Shown piece by piece: positions 34,766-43,901 of a stretch of 64,000 nt of DNA. The notes beneath the pieces were generated by a model. That model was not told the origin of the DNA. It searched no databases and worked only from the letters and a program-made list of their open reading frames with translations. Made by a program: the position numbers and the translations under genes. The DNA comes from an uncultured Clostridia bacterium (GTDB taxonomy: Bacteria > Bacillota > Clostridia > Oscillospirales > Ruminococcaceae), in contig CANQPB010000004.1 in the NCBI GenBank assembly GCA_947625615.1, positions 37,951-101,950 on the forward strand, read 5' to 3'. Positions within the stretch are counted from its first letter, which is position 1, and each line of letters begins with the position of its first letter.

Positions 34766-36840
34766 TTGGCGTCCCTCTCATATTGGCAGCCCTCTTTGTG
34801 GCAGACGAGCTTTCCGTGGGCTCCGCCCTTTAAAAATAGGGTCGAGCCGCACTGCGGGCAGTTCTCGGCGGTCGGAACGTCCCAGGTCATGAACCTGCAC
34901 TTGGGATTGTCCTCGCAGCCGAAATATTTTTTCGCTTTCTGCGTCTTTTTCTGCAAAATCTTCTTTCCGCAGACGGGGCATCTGCCGGGGGTCTCCTGGA
35001 CTATTTTTCGGGTATTCTTGCACTCGGGGAAGCCGGTGCAGGCGAGAAACTTTCCGTACTTGCCTATTTTTATTACCATCGGCCGGCCGCACTGCTCGCA
35101 GATGACGTCGGTGGGCTCGTCGGGAATTTTCACCCGCTTGCCCTCCATGTCGCTCTCCGCCTTTTTAAGGGTGTTGTCAAAGCCGCTGTAGAAGCCGCTG
35201 AGGACGTCAACCCAGTTCTTTTCGCCGAGCTCGATCTTGTCGAGATCGTTCTCCATCTCCGCGGTGAAGCCGAGGTCTACTATCTCTTCAAAGTGATCCT
35301 TCATAAGCGCGGTGGTGACTTCTCCGAGCGGGGTGGGCTTAAGCTGTCTGCCCTCGCGCTCGACGTATGAGCGGGAAATTATCGTTGTTATGGTAGAGGC
35401 ATATGTCGACGGGCGGGCTATGCCGTATTCCTTGAACGCCTTTATCAGCGTGGCCTCGGTGTATCTTGCCGGGGGCTGGGTGAAATGCTGGAGACCGTCT
35501 ACCGATTTTACCTTAAGGCGCTGCCCCGCTTCAAGCGGCGGTAGGGAATTGTTTTCGTCCCCGCTGTCGTTGGGTTCTTCGTACAGCACTGTAAAGCCGT
35601 CAAACTTTACAGAGAAGCCGGAGGTGCGGAATACGCAGCCGTTGGCCTCGATATTGGCGGCGACGGTGTTCAAAACGCAGTCGGCCATCTGGCTCGCGAT
35701 GAAGCGAGACCATATCAGGCGGTAGAGCTTATACTGATCTGCAGTGAGCGAACCCTTTACCTTGTCGGGGATAAGATCAGGCATAGTCGGGCGGATCGCC
35801 TCGTGGGCGTCCTGGACGTTAGAGCCGCCGGCACGGTAATTTCTCGGAGTGTTGGGAAGATACTGCGGGCCGTAGGAATTTGATATGAACGACTTTGCCG
35901 CGGCCTTTGCCTCGTCGGATATCCTCAGCGAATCGGTTCTCATATAGGTGATAAGTCCGGTGGGGCCGAGGCCCTCAATGTCGACGCCCTCGTAAAGCTC
36001 CTGCGCGACGTTCATCGTCCTGCGGGACTGAAAACCGAGGCGCTGCGCGGCGTCCTGCAAAAGGGTCGATGTGGAAAACGGCGCCGCCGGCGATCGCTGG
36101 CGCGTCCCCTTTTTGACGGAGGCGACGGTAAAATCGGCGCCCTCCATAAGCTTCAAGACCTCGTCGGTCTCCTCCTTGGTGCCGAGCTCGGCCTTTTTGC
36201 CGTTTACCGTCGAGAGCTTTGCCGTAAACGCCTTTCGGCTGCCGGGGGCGTTCAGCTTTGCCTCAACCGTCCAGTATTCGACGGGGACGAACGCCTTTAT
36301 CTCGTTCTCGCGGTCGACGATCATTCTGACGGCCGCCGACTGCACCCTGCCTGCGGAAAGCCCGCGGCGAACCTTTTTCCAGAGAAAGGGAGAAAGCTTA
36401 TAGCCGACTATGCGGTCGAGAATGCGGCGGGCCTGCTGGGCGTTGACAATGTTCATGTCGATGGAGCGGGGCGAAGCCATGCCGGCCTCAACGCCGGTGC
36501 GTGTGATCTCGTTGAAGGTGACGCGGTTTTTGTCCTGCATGTCAAGCCCGAGAAGCGTTGCAAGATGCCACGAAATGGCCTCGCCCTCGCGGTCGGGGTC
36601 GGTGGCGAAATATACGTGATCCGACTTTTTTGCGAGATCGCGTATCTCGTCGATCACCTTTTCCTTGCCGCTGATGTTCTCGTAAGTCGGCTGAAAGCCG
36701 TGTTCAATGTCAACGGAAAGCTTTGATTTGGGAAGATCCCTGACATGCCCCTTGCAGGCGACAACTTTATAGCCGCTGCCGAGGGTGTTCTGCACGGTGT
36801 GGATCTTCGAGGGGGATTCTAAAATTATCAAATCAGACAT
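34762..36840 (-). CDS. topA: DNA topoisomerase I
   Basis: 692 residues. TOPRIM domain at the N-terminus (IILESPSKIHTVQNTLG; FATDPDREGEAISWHL) and active-site tyrosine in GLITYMRTDSLRIS (about 300). Three C-terminal four-cysteine zinc modules follow (CEQCGRP...CTGFPEC; CPVCGKK...CEDNPKC; CPQCGST...CHKEGC). It relaxes negative supercoils by single-strand passage. Confidence 0.98.
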   Translation of the reverse strand: MSDLIILESPSKIHTVQNTLGSGYKVVACKGHVRDLPKSKLSVDIEHGFQPTYENISGKEKVIDEIRDLAKKSDHVYFATDPDREGEAISWHLATLLGLDMQDKNRVTFNEITRTGVEAGMASPRSIDMNIVNAQQARRILDRIVGYKLSPFLWKKVRRGLSAGRVQSAAVRMIVDRENEIKAFVPVEYWTVEAKLNAPGSRKAFTAKLSTVNGKKAELGTKEETDEVLKLMEGADFTVASVKKGTRQRSPAAPFSTSTLLQDAAQRLGFQSRRTMNVAQELYEGVDIEGLGPTGLITYMRTDSLRISDEAKAAAKSFISNSYGPQYLPNTPRNYRAGGSNVQDAHEAIRPTMPDLIPDKVKGSLTADQYKLYRLIWSRFIASQMADCVLNTVAANIEANGCVFRTSGFSVKFDGFTVLYEEPNDSGDENNSLPPLEAGQRLKVKSVDGLQHFTQPPARYTEATLIKAFKEYGIARPSTYASTITTIISRSYVEREGRQLKPTPLGEVTTALMKDHFEEIVDLGFTAEMENDLDKIELGEKNWVDVLSGFYSGFDNTLKKAESDMEGKRVKIPDEPTDVICEQCGRPMVIKIGKYGKFLACTGFPECKNTRKIVQETPGRCPVCGKKILQKKTQKAKKYFGCEDNPKCRFMTWDVPTAENCPQCGSTLFLKGGAHGKLVCHKEGCQYERDAK

Positions 36841-36867
36841 TTTCTACCTCTTTATCTGAATAATAAC

Positions 36868-38094
36868 CTAATTTCTGATTCTGAAGCGGTTCCCGGGCAG
36901 ACATTCAATCAGCCCGTCGAGCTCGAGCTCGGTCAGAAAAGCTTCAAGCTCGTATATATCTGCAATGCATACGGAAAGCTCGTCGAGGTGGGCTTCCTTT
37001 CGCTCGGCGATGAGATCGTATATCGCCTTTTTCGTTCCGAATAATCCGTCGGGATTTCCGTATTTCATTGCGGCGGGTGAAAACTCGGGCAGCTCGGAGA
37101 TATCGACCGAAGGCCTCTGCGGATTTAGCGGAGCTTTCTGCCTTTTTTGCCTTGCAGGAGCCTCTTTGGGCATCTGCGGCTTTAAATCGGGATCCGATTT
37201 CAGCCTATGCTGATAAAGCCCTTCATATTCGCTTATTATGTCGGCGCTGCCGAAGACCGGCTTTGCGCCGTCGCGTATGAGGCCTATTACTCCGGCGTAT
37301 TCGTCGGCGTAAATATCATGGGGAGGAATGCAGAATATATCCCTGCCCTGAGAGAGCGCGAATGAAGCCGTGCTTAAAGAGCCTCCGCCGACGGCGGTCT
37401 GGATAATCAGGGTGCCGAGGCTTATGCCGGAGAGTATTCTGTTTCTTGCGCGGAAAGTAAGCGGCGAGGGCTTTGAATCGGGGAAATATTCGCTTATCAC
37501 CGCGCCGCCCTTTGCGACTATCGTTTCGGCGGCGCCGGCGTTTTCCTTGGGGTAGCCGTACAAATGCCCGCAGGGCAGAACGGCTATAGTCCTGCCGTTT
37601 GCCTTCATCGCGGCGTTGTGGGCTACGCTGTCGAGCCCGACGGCGAAGCCGCTTGCAATTATCACCCCGCGCGCGGCGAGCTCGGCGCATATTTTTCCTC
37701 CGACTTTAACGGAATATTCGCTCGGGTGCCTTGTACCGACGGCGGATATCACCACGCTGTCGTCTATGCCCGAGATGTCTCCCGTATAGAACAGCACAGC
37801 CGGGGGATTGTATATCTCCTTAAGCCTCTGCGGGAAAAGGCCGTCGGAATAAACGCATATGCATATTCCCCTGTCGTCGCACATTTTGGCAAGCTTTGCG
37901 GCCTGACCGATGTTTGCGGACTTGACGGTTCTTATATCCCCGGGAAGGACATGGGAATAATCGCCGGAGGATATCTTTTCGCAGGCCTCCCTGACGGAGC
38001 CGTAATGGGATATAACCGGCCATTTTCTTGAATTTGAGCAGCCGAAGGCGAGCGTGAGCCAAAGCCAGTAGTCTCTTTCGGTGTATTCTTCCAT
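36868..38094 (-). CDS. dprA: DNA-processing protein DprA
   Basis: 408 residues from ATG 38094, which follows AAAGGAG. An N-terminal helical domain is followed by the Rossmann-type core (about 100-290) with SAVGTRHPSEYSVKVGG, IASGFAVGLDSVAHNAAM, LPCGHLYGYPKEN and the C-terminal winged helix. DprA loads RecA onto incoming single-stranded DNA in natural transformation. It precedes topA by 28 nt, a common gene order. With comF and the ComEA-like gene it points to at least a partial competence set. Confidence 0.95.
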   Translation of the reverse strand: MEEYTERDYWLWLTLAFGCSNSRKWPVISHYGSVREACEKISSGDYSHVLPGDIRTVKSANIGQAAKLAKMCDDRGICICVYSDGLFPQRLKEIYNPPAVLFYTGDISGIDDSVVISAVGTRHPSEYSVKVGGKICAELAARGVIIASGFAVGLDSVAHNAAMKANGRTIAVLPCGHLYGYPKENAGAAETIVAKGGAVISEYFPDSKPSPLTFRARNRILSGISLGTLIIQTAVGGGSLSTASFALSQGRDIFCIPPHDIYADEYAGVIGLIRDGAKPVFGSADIISEYEGLYQHRLKSDPDLKPQMPKEAPARQKRQKAPLNPQRPSVDISELPEFSPAAMKYGNPDGLFGTKKAIYDLIAERKEAHLDELSVCIADIYELEAFLTELELDGLIECLPGNRFRIRN

Positions 38095-38108
38095 CTGTCG
38101 CTCCTTTC

Positions 38109-38900
38109 TCAGCTGCAGAGCTCCCACAAAAACAGCGCGGCGGCGGTGGCCGCGTTGAGCGATTCAATAGTCCCTTTCATCTTTATCGTGAGCCTTTTGT
38201 CGCACAAAAGTGCCTCGCTTTCACTGAGGCCGCTCCCCTCGTTTCCGATGACGACTGCGGCTCCCCCCGAAAAGACGTGCTCTTTAAGGCTTGCGGCGTT
38301 TTTGTCCACGACCGCGGCGCAGGTCTCTATTCCGCGCCGCTTAAGCGCAGGAATAAGCTTTTCATACGGAAAATCCGTCTCTATCGGGAGCCTGAAAAGC
38401 GAACCCATCGTCGAGCGGACGACCTTGGGATTATATATGTCGCAGCAGCCGCAGAGAAACACCCCCGAAACGCCGACGGCGTCGGCGGTGCGAAGTATAG
38501 TTCCGACGTTGCCGGGATCCTGAAGCCGGTTGAGAATTAAAAACCTGCCGTCTGATTCTATTTTATCCAAATAAATTTTTTTGTCAAGTATCCCGGCGCA
38601 GGCGTAAACGCCCTGCGGCGACGGGGTCTCGGCGAGCTTTTTAGATACCTCGCCGGATATGACAAAAAAGTTGTCGGCGAGCTTTTCTTGAAGTCTTTGA
38701 GCGGTGTCGCCGTGCTTTTCGGCGGCGTCTTCGGTCATGAAAGCCGCCGAGAGGGGCGCGTTTTCCCTAAGGGCGTCTTCGACTATGCGGAGACCTTCAA
38801 GTACGAACTTTTTTTCGGCGGCACGCGCCGATTTTGAATCGCGAAGTCTGACGTATTCCTTTATTTTGGGATTATCCCGGCTTGTTATCGTGTTTTGCAT
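38109..38900 (-). CDS. TrmH/SpoU-family RNA 2'-O-methyltransferase
   Basis: 263 residues. N-terminal substrate-binding domain (1-95) and knotted SPOUT domain with LQDPGNVGTILRTADAVGV (motif 1), VVIGNEGSGLSE (motif 2) and IESLNAATAAALFLWEL (motif 3). It methylates rRNA or tRNA ribose; the exact site cannot be told from sequence. Lies just upstream of dprA. Confidence 0.92.
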   Translation of the reverse strand: MQNTITSRDNPKIKEYVRLRDSKSARAAEKKFVLEGLRIVEDALRENAPLSAAFMTEDAAEKHGDTAQRLQEKLADNFFVISGEVSKKLAETPSPQGVYACAGILDKKIYLDKIESDGRFLILNRLQDPGNVGTILRTADAVGVSGVFLCGCCDIYNPKVVRSTMGSLFRLPIETDFPYEKLIPALKRRGIETCAAVVDKNAASLKEHVFSGGAAVVIGNEGSGLSESEALLCDKRLTIKMKGTIESLNAATAAALFLWELCS

Positions 38901-38930
38901 ATGGGCTCACGGCTTTCGCATCATAATTGA

Positions 38931-38957
38931 AAACACGCCCGCTTAAGGAGCGTGTTT
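38931..38957 (-). terminator. Terminator of the infC-rpmI-rplT operon
   Basis: Stem AAACACGC (38950-38957) / GCGTGTTT (38931-38938) in minus-strand reading, followed by TC and an AT-rich tract. Located just after the rplT stop. Confidence 0.75.
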
Positions 38958-38965
38958 CAGATTTT

Positions 38966-39322
38966 TTAATGAAGAGCGGCCTTTGCCTGCTCGACGATTG
39001 CGGTGAACCCCGCAGGATCGTTGATTGCGATTTCGGAAAGCATCTTTCTGTTGAGGACGACGCCGGCCTTTTTAAGACCGTTCATCAGGGTGGAATAGTT
39101 GATGCCGTTCGACTTTGCGGCGGCGGAAATTCTCGCTATCCAAAGCTGACGGAATTCGCGCTTTTTCTGCTTTCTGCCGATATAGGCGTAGTTGCCCGAT
39201 TTCATGACGGCCTGCTTGGCCATCTTGAAATGCTTCGACTTTGAACCCCAGTAGCCCTTTGCGAGCTTTAAGGTTTTGTTTCTCCTCTTGCGAGTCATCA
39301 TTGCTCCCTTAACACGAGCCAT
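38966..39322 (-). CDS. rplT: Ribosomal protein L20
   Basis: 118 residues, [20 protein letters not shown] at the start, [19 protein letters not shown] and the conserved ending. GGAGG precedes the ATG. L20 is needed early in 50S assembly and in Firmicutes represses its own operon by binding the leader (see 40125-40280). Confidence 0.98.
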   Translation of the reverse strand: MARVKGAMMTRKRRNKTLKLAKGYWGSKSKHFKMAKQAVMKSGNYAYIGRKQKKREFRQLWIARISAAAKSNGINYSTLMNGLKKAGVVLNRKMLSEIAINDPAGFTAIVEQAKAALH

Positions 39323-39371
39323 AACTTATACCTCCGTAAATTTAAATGTGATTTTCCTTACAACCCGCGAT

Positions 39372-39575
39372 TTATTTGTAAGGGATAGTTTTTCTGAGCG
39401 CCTCAATGTTTGCGCTCGAAGCGTATGCGGTGCCTCTTGCAAGTCTCTTTGCCTTGTGGTCTTTAGAGACAAGGCGATGCCTTTTGTATGCATGCTGGAA
39501 TTTAACCTTACCCGTGGCGGTGAAATCGAAGCGCTTCTTCGAGCCGGAATGGGTTTTTACCTTGATCTTTGCCAT
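39372..39575 (-). CDS. rpmI: Ribosomal protein L35
   Basis: 67 residues, MAKIKVKTHSGSKKRFDFTA, ending in LRKTIPYK. GGAGG lies 7-8 nt before the ATG. Middle gene of infC-rpmI-rplT. Confidence 0.98.
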   Translation of the reverse strand: MAKIKVKTHSGSKKRFDFTATGKVKFQHAYKRHRLVSKDHKAKRLARGTAYASSANIEALRKTIPYK

Positions 39576-39599
39576 TTTTGTTGTCCTCCTATAAATTTA

Positions 39600-40121
39600 T
39601 TACTGCTTTTTGGGTGATACGAACAGAACAATGTTCCTGCCTTCAACTTTGCTCGGCTTATCGAATACGCCGTATTCAGCAACAGCATCTTTAAACTGTT
39701 CAAGAAGCTGACTGCTCAGCTCTGAATGAATTGCGGCCCCCTTGCGGAACTGAAGCTTTATAGATACCTTCACCTTGTCCCCGCTTTTCAGGAACTTTAC
39801 AGCCTGATTGACCTTGGTGTTGAAATCGTTCGTGTCAATCTTCGAGGTAATTCTGACTTCCTTGATATCGACGGTGCGCTGGTTCTTTCTTGCTTCCTTT
39901 TCGCGCTTTGACTGTTCAAAGCAATATTTTGCGTAGTCCATGATCTTGCAGACGGGCGGATTTGCCGCTGGGGCGATCTTTACAAGATCCATATCCTTGG
40001 AAGCGGCGATATTCAAGGCTTCCTTTGAGGAAATGATCCCGAGCTGGGTTCCGTCCGAATCAATGACTCTTACCTGTGGGTCGCGAATTTCTTCGTTGAT
40101 CTGATGCTCCATGCTGGCTAT
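39600..40121 (-). CDS. infC: Translation initiation factor IF-3 (probable AUA start)
   Basis: The IF-3 reading frame is certain (HQINEEIRDPQVRVIDSDGT at the start, VSIKLQFRKGA in the C-domain). The first ATG, at 40112, is 18 nt from GGAGG (40131-40135). An in-frame ATA at 40121 is 9 nt from it, and the extra residues (I/M-A-S) extend the conserved N-terminus as in other Firmicute IF-3 proteins. infC commonly uses a rare start codon so that IF-3 can repress its own translation; AUA is proposed here. IF-3 keeps ribosomal subunits apart and checks start codons. Confidence 0.93.
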   Translation of the reverse strand: MASMEHQINEEIRDPQVRVIDSDGTQLGIISSKEALNIAASKDMDLVKIAPAANPPVCKIMDYAKYCFEQSKREKEARKNQRTVDIKEVRITSKIDTNDFNTKVNQAVKFLKSGDKVKVSIKLQFRKGAAIHSELSSQLLEQFKDAVAEYGVFDKPSKVEGRNIVLFVSPKKQ

Positions 40122-40124
40122 GGC

Positions 40125-40280
40125 ACAACACCTCCGTTAAAAAATAAAATAAAAAGAGCGCAGACCGAAAGCCACGCCCGAAAAATCCCGCAAGCGGCAT
40201 AAAATGCCCCTGCGAAACCTTAAATATCAACCTTTTCGCCGAAGCTTAAGGTGAGAACGCGAACGTATCTGCTTTCTTTA
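40125..40280 (-). ncRNA. L20-type leader of infC operon
   Basis: The minus-strand leader between the promoter and infC contains features of the Firmicute L20 leader. These are GTTCGCGTTCTCACCTT pairing with AAGGT downstream, GCAGGGGCATTTTATGCCGC and a late GC-rich stem followed by a run CTTTTTATTTTATTTTTT. L20 binding would favour termination. Exact ends and folding are not proven here. Confidence 0.75.
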
Positions 40281-40287
40281 CCCGTGT

Positions 40288-40316
40288 ATTATAACCCCTG
40301 AGAGAGCGTTTGTCAA
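40288..40316 (-). promoter_or_regulatory. Consensus sigma-A promoter of infC operon
   Basis: TTGACA (40311-40316), 17-nt spacer, TATAAT (40288-40293) on the minus strand: an exact consensus match in both boxes, fitting strong ribosomal-protein expression. Confidence 0.93.
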
Positions 40317-40334
40317 GTGTTTTTAAAAAATTTT

Positions 40335-43300
40335 TTAAATTTTGATCTCAATGCCCTCTCCGAGGTGGAACGAATAGATAAAACACGATTTTACCGGCTT
40401 TGAAAGAAGCGCGTCGAACGCCGCCTTGTATAAAACAAGCTGAGCAGAATATTTATCCAAAAGCTCGTCCGCCGTCTTTACGCGGTCGGTCTTGTAATCC
40501 ACAAGGACGTAGCCGCCCTCCTCTTCAAAGAGGCAGTCGGCGATGCCCTGAAGCATTCCGTCGGTGCCGCGGTATATTTCGGCAAGGCCGCCGGGAAGAT
40601 CAATATCGTCAAACCTGACGATAAACTGCCTCTCCCTTAAAACGCTGCCGCTCTTTCTCAGACGGCTGTAAATGCCGCTTTTGAAAAAGCCGGCAACCCC
40701 GCGGCGGGAAATGGCCGCGGCCTCCTTGGGGGTGAAAATATTCGCGGCTTCAAGGCGGGAGATTTCCCACTCAAGGTCGCGGTCGGCGGCGTCAAAATCG
40801 CAGTACTGCATGAACCTGTGGGTGATGGTTCCGCGCTGGGCGGCCGAAAGCTCCTCAAGCGAGCCGTCGAGGCTCGGCACCCTCGGGAAAAAGCTCAGTG
40901 CGTCGTCCTTGACTATCTCCGAGACCGTCAGCTTTGCCTCATTTTCCGTCAGGCGGCTGTCGGGAGACATTAAAAAGCTTTCCCGCAAAGTGCTGCTTAG
41001 AACGGGATCGGCGTCATATGCTTCAGCTTTGTCCTCTTTGGGCGCGGCTCCCTCGGCGGGGAAGCTTACGGCTATCTCGGGCAGGCCGCCGGGGCAGTCG
41101 GGGCCGTCGGCGTAGGGCTCGTATCCGAGGCGTGAGCGCAGGGCATTAAATCCGGGGTGCTTAAAAAGCGCGAGGATAAGCCAGTCGGCGGAGCAAAGCG
41201 CCTTTTCGGCCACGGCGGGAGATATCTTATAACCCGTCACCTCGTAAGAGAGCTCTTTTGCACGCTTTATCGCCTTTTCGCCGATGTCTAAAACTATGAA
41301 CAGCTGCTCGCGGGCGCGGGTCATGGCGACGTATAAAAGCCTCAACTCCTCCGACAAAAGCTCCGAGCGGTTTGCCCGCCTCACGCTCTCCCAGAAGACG
41401 GTGGGGCGCTTTGTAAGGGTGGAATAGTCGTAAAAACTGAGACCCACTCCCCTGTCGGGATTGAGCTGCAGCGCGCCGTTTAAATCGGTAAGGTTAAAGC
41501 GCTTGCCGGTCTGGCATAGGAACACGAACGGATATTCCAGCCCCTTTGAGCGGTGAACGGTTTTCATGACTACGGCGTCGGAGGATTCCGTGACGGTGAG
41601 CGCCTGTTCAAAATCGCCGCCGCTTTTGGATATGTAGTCGATATACCGTAAGAATCCCGCGGCTCCCTCGTGAGAGGACTGTTCGTATGCGCGGGCGTAT
41701 TCTAAAAGAAGATTGAGATTTGCGCATTTGCGCTCGCCGTCTTCATATGAAGCAGCCATGGCGAAGATGTCGGTGGTGTCGTAGATCTTTCTAACAAGCC
41801 GGGTGAGCGACAGCCCCGAGGCCATTATCCCGAGGCGCTTTAACATTGACACCGCAGCGGCGCATTTTTCCCTTAAAGCCCCGTCGGCGGGATACTCTCC
41901 CAGCGAGACGGAAAGGACGGTTTTATAAAGCTTTTCATCGCGGTTTATAAGCCTAAGGGCAGCGATGTCGTCGTCGGAAAAGCCCATTATCGGGGAGAGC
42001 ATGACGGAGGCGAGGCGGATATCCTGCATGGGATCGGTGATGACAGCTAAAAGATTTATCAGAACCGATATCTCCCTCGATTTTAAATAGCCCGAGGTGT
42101 CGTTTGTCAGAAGCTTAAGCCCCTGCGCCGAAAAGATCCCGGATACGTCGGAGGCCTGTATATTGTTGCGGGTGAGAATGCAAAAATCGGAGGGGCGGCA
42201 GGGGCGGGTCTCGCCTCCGTCGCTGACGGTGACGCCAAGGTCGAGCATCTCGCGTATCTTTTTTGCCGCGGCGGAAAATTCCGCGGCCGAAACGTCCTCT
42301 TCGTCCTCGCCGTCTATGACAATTATTTCGGTGGGCGGATCGCCGCCAGAGTAGTCTGCTCCCAAAACAAGAGCTTCATCTGAGGTGTAGTCGGTCTCGC
42401 CGAGCCTTATAGACATCAGCGCGCCGAAGACATAGTTGCAAAAGCCGAGAACGCTTTGGCGGCTCCTGAAATTTTTTCTCAGCAAAAGCTCCCTGACGTC
42501 AAAATCGGTCGAGCGGCCCTGTTCGCGGGTGCGCATGAAGATTTTGGGGTTGGCCCGCCTAAAGCGGTATATCGCCTGCTTGACGTCGCCGACCGCAAAG
42601 GCGTTTTTTCCTATGGAGCGCATGTCCTCGGAATCGGACACCGCCCTGAATATAACCTCCTGCAGGTCGTTGACGTCCTGAAATTCGTCTATGAGTATGA
42701 CCCTATACCGCCCCGAGGCGGCGATTTCTTCGGCGAGCGGCGTGCGTGTGATGACGCCGTTTTCGTCGCAGCTTGCGAGCAGCCTTACGCTCATCAGCTC
42801 GGTGTCGGCAAAGTCAACGGCGTTTCTCTCCACCTTCATGGCGTGGGTCTCGGCCTCCAACTTTTCGCATAAAACGCAGAGCTTTTCAAAGTATTTCGCG
42901 CATTTATCGCCGTCCGAGGTGATGTCGGCGTCTGAGGGAGAGGTGAGCGCCGCGAGGTCTTTAAACCGCTCCTTAATGCCGTTAAAGCAGTCCCTTGCCG
43001 CGGCGTATATCCTCGCCTCGGCTTCGGTTTCGGCCTCCTTTTCGGCCTTTTTGCGGGCGCCGGAAACATTTTTCCACTGAACCGCCGACGACGCCGAAAA
43101 GATCTCGCTTCGGGGCGAATTTTTTAATGAATCGAGAACCGCCTCTGCGAGGGCGCAGTTTTCCAAAAACGCGGCTTTCTGCGACGAGTGAAATTCAAGA
43201 GATTCCGCAAGCGTGCGAAGCCTTTTAACGGCGTTTCTTATCATATCGGCGCGCTCGTCGGCGGCGGATTTTATATCCTCGGATATAGCGGCCGCAGCTG

Positions 43301-43901
43301 CCCCGCCGCACAGGGAATCTGTCGCGTTTTTTGCCCAGATCTCGGAAAAAGGAAGAGTGCGCAAAAATGTATGAAGCTGTAAAATAAGTCTTCTCAGGGA
43401 GGCGTCGTTTTCGCGGCAAAAGAGGCTTATAAGCTCTTCCATGCCGTCGGGGTCTTCGGAATACTCCCTTTCAAGAACGGCGGTGAGAGCGCGGTCGGTG
43501 AGCATCGCCGCCTCGTTCTCCTCGATAATTCTTATGCCGCTCTGAAAGTCGGTGGCAGAGATGTTGTCCTTGACAAGATTCAGGCAAAAAGAATTTATCG
43601 TGGTTATCTCGGCGAGGCGCATAAGAGCCTGCTGGCGCATTATCCAGGCGTTTTCCGGCTCGAGCTCGGCGCGAAGGTCTATTTCCCGGGAAAGCTTTTG
43701 GCGCATCTGCGAGGCGGCGTCGTTTGTGAAGGTGACGGCTAAAAGCCTGTCGGCGGGAATCTTCTTTTCGGGGTCGCACAGAAGTCGGATAGTTCTTTCT
43801 ACCAAAACGGCGGTCTTGCCGCTTCCCGCCGCGGCGGAGACGATTATCGGGCTGCCAGAGGCGTTTATAGCCTCAAGCTGTTCGTCCGTCCAGTTATACA
43901 T
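40335..43901 (-). CDS. addA: ATP-dependent helicase/nuclease subunit A
   Basis: 1188 residues. UvrD-type helicase: Walker A SAAAGSGKTAVLVERT (about 22-37), VILIDEFQDVNDLQE and the late helicase motifs MKTVHRSKGLEYPFVFLC and LRLLYVAMTRAREQLF. A RecB-family nuclease domain at the C-terminus has GIADCLFEEE and VLVDYKTDRV. With AddB it resects double-strand breaks. It overlaps addB by 8 nt. Confidence 0.97.
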   Translation of the reverse strand: MYNWTDEQLEAINASGSPIIVSAAAGSGKTAVLVERTIRLLCDPEKKIPADRLLAVTFTNDAASQMRQKLSREIDLRAELEPENAWIMRQQALMRLAEITTINSFCLNLVKDNISATDFQSGIRIIEENEAAMLTDRALTAVLEREYSEDPDGMEELISLFCRENDASLRRLILQLHTFLRTLPFSEIWAKNATDSLCGGAAAAAISEDIKSAADERADMIRNAVKRLRTLAESLEFHSSQKAAFLENCALAEAVLDSLKNSPRSEIFSASSAVQWKNVSGARKKAEKEAETEAEARIYAAARDCFNGIKERFKDLAALTSPSDADITSDGDKCAKYFEKLCVLCEKLEAETHAMKVERNAVDFADTELMSVRLLASCDENGVITRTPLAEEIAASGRYRVILIDEFQDVNDLQEVIFRAVSDSEDMRSIGKNAFAVGDVKQAIYRFRRANPKIFMRTREQGRSTDFDVRELLLRKNFRSRQSVLGFCNYVFGALMSIRLGETDYTSDEALVLGADYSGGDPPTEIIVIDGEDEEDVSAAEFSAAAKKIREMLDLGVTVSDGGETRPCRPSDFCILTRNNIQASDVSGIFSAQGLKLLTNDTSGYLKSREISVLINLLAVITDPMQDIRLASVMLSPIMGFSDDDIAALRLINRDEKLYKTVLSVSLGEYPADGALREKCAAAVSMLKRLGIMASGLSLTRLVRKIYDTTDIFAMAASYEDGERKCANLNLLLEYARAYEQSSHEGAAGFLRYIDYISKSGGDFEQALTVTESSDAVVMKTVHRSKGLEYPFVFLCQTGKRFNLTDLNGALQLNPDRGVGLSFYDYSTLTKRPTVFWESVRRANRSELLSEELRLLYVAMTRAREQLFIVLDIGEKAIKRAKELSYEVTGYKISPAVAEKALCSADWLILALFKHPGFNALRSRLGYEPYADGPDCPGGLPEIAVSFPAEGAAPKEDKAEAYDADPVLSSTLRESFLMSPDSRLTENEAKLTVSEIVKDDALSFFPRVPSLDGSLEELSAAQRGTITHRFMQYCDFDAADRDLEWEISRLEAANIFTPKEAAAISRRGVAGFFKSGIYSRLRKSGSVLRERQFIVRFDDIDLPGGLAEIYRGTDGMLQGIADCLFEEEGGYVLVDYKTDRVKTADELLDKYSAQLVLYKAAFDALLSKPVKSCFIYSFHLGEGIEIKI

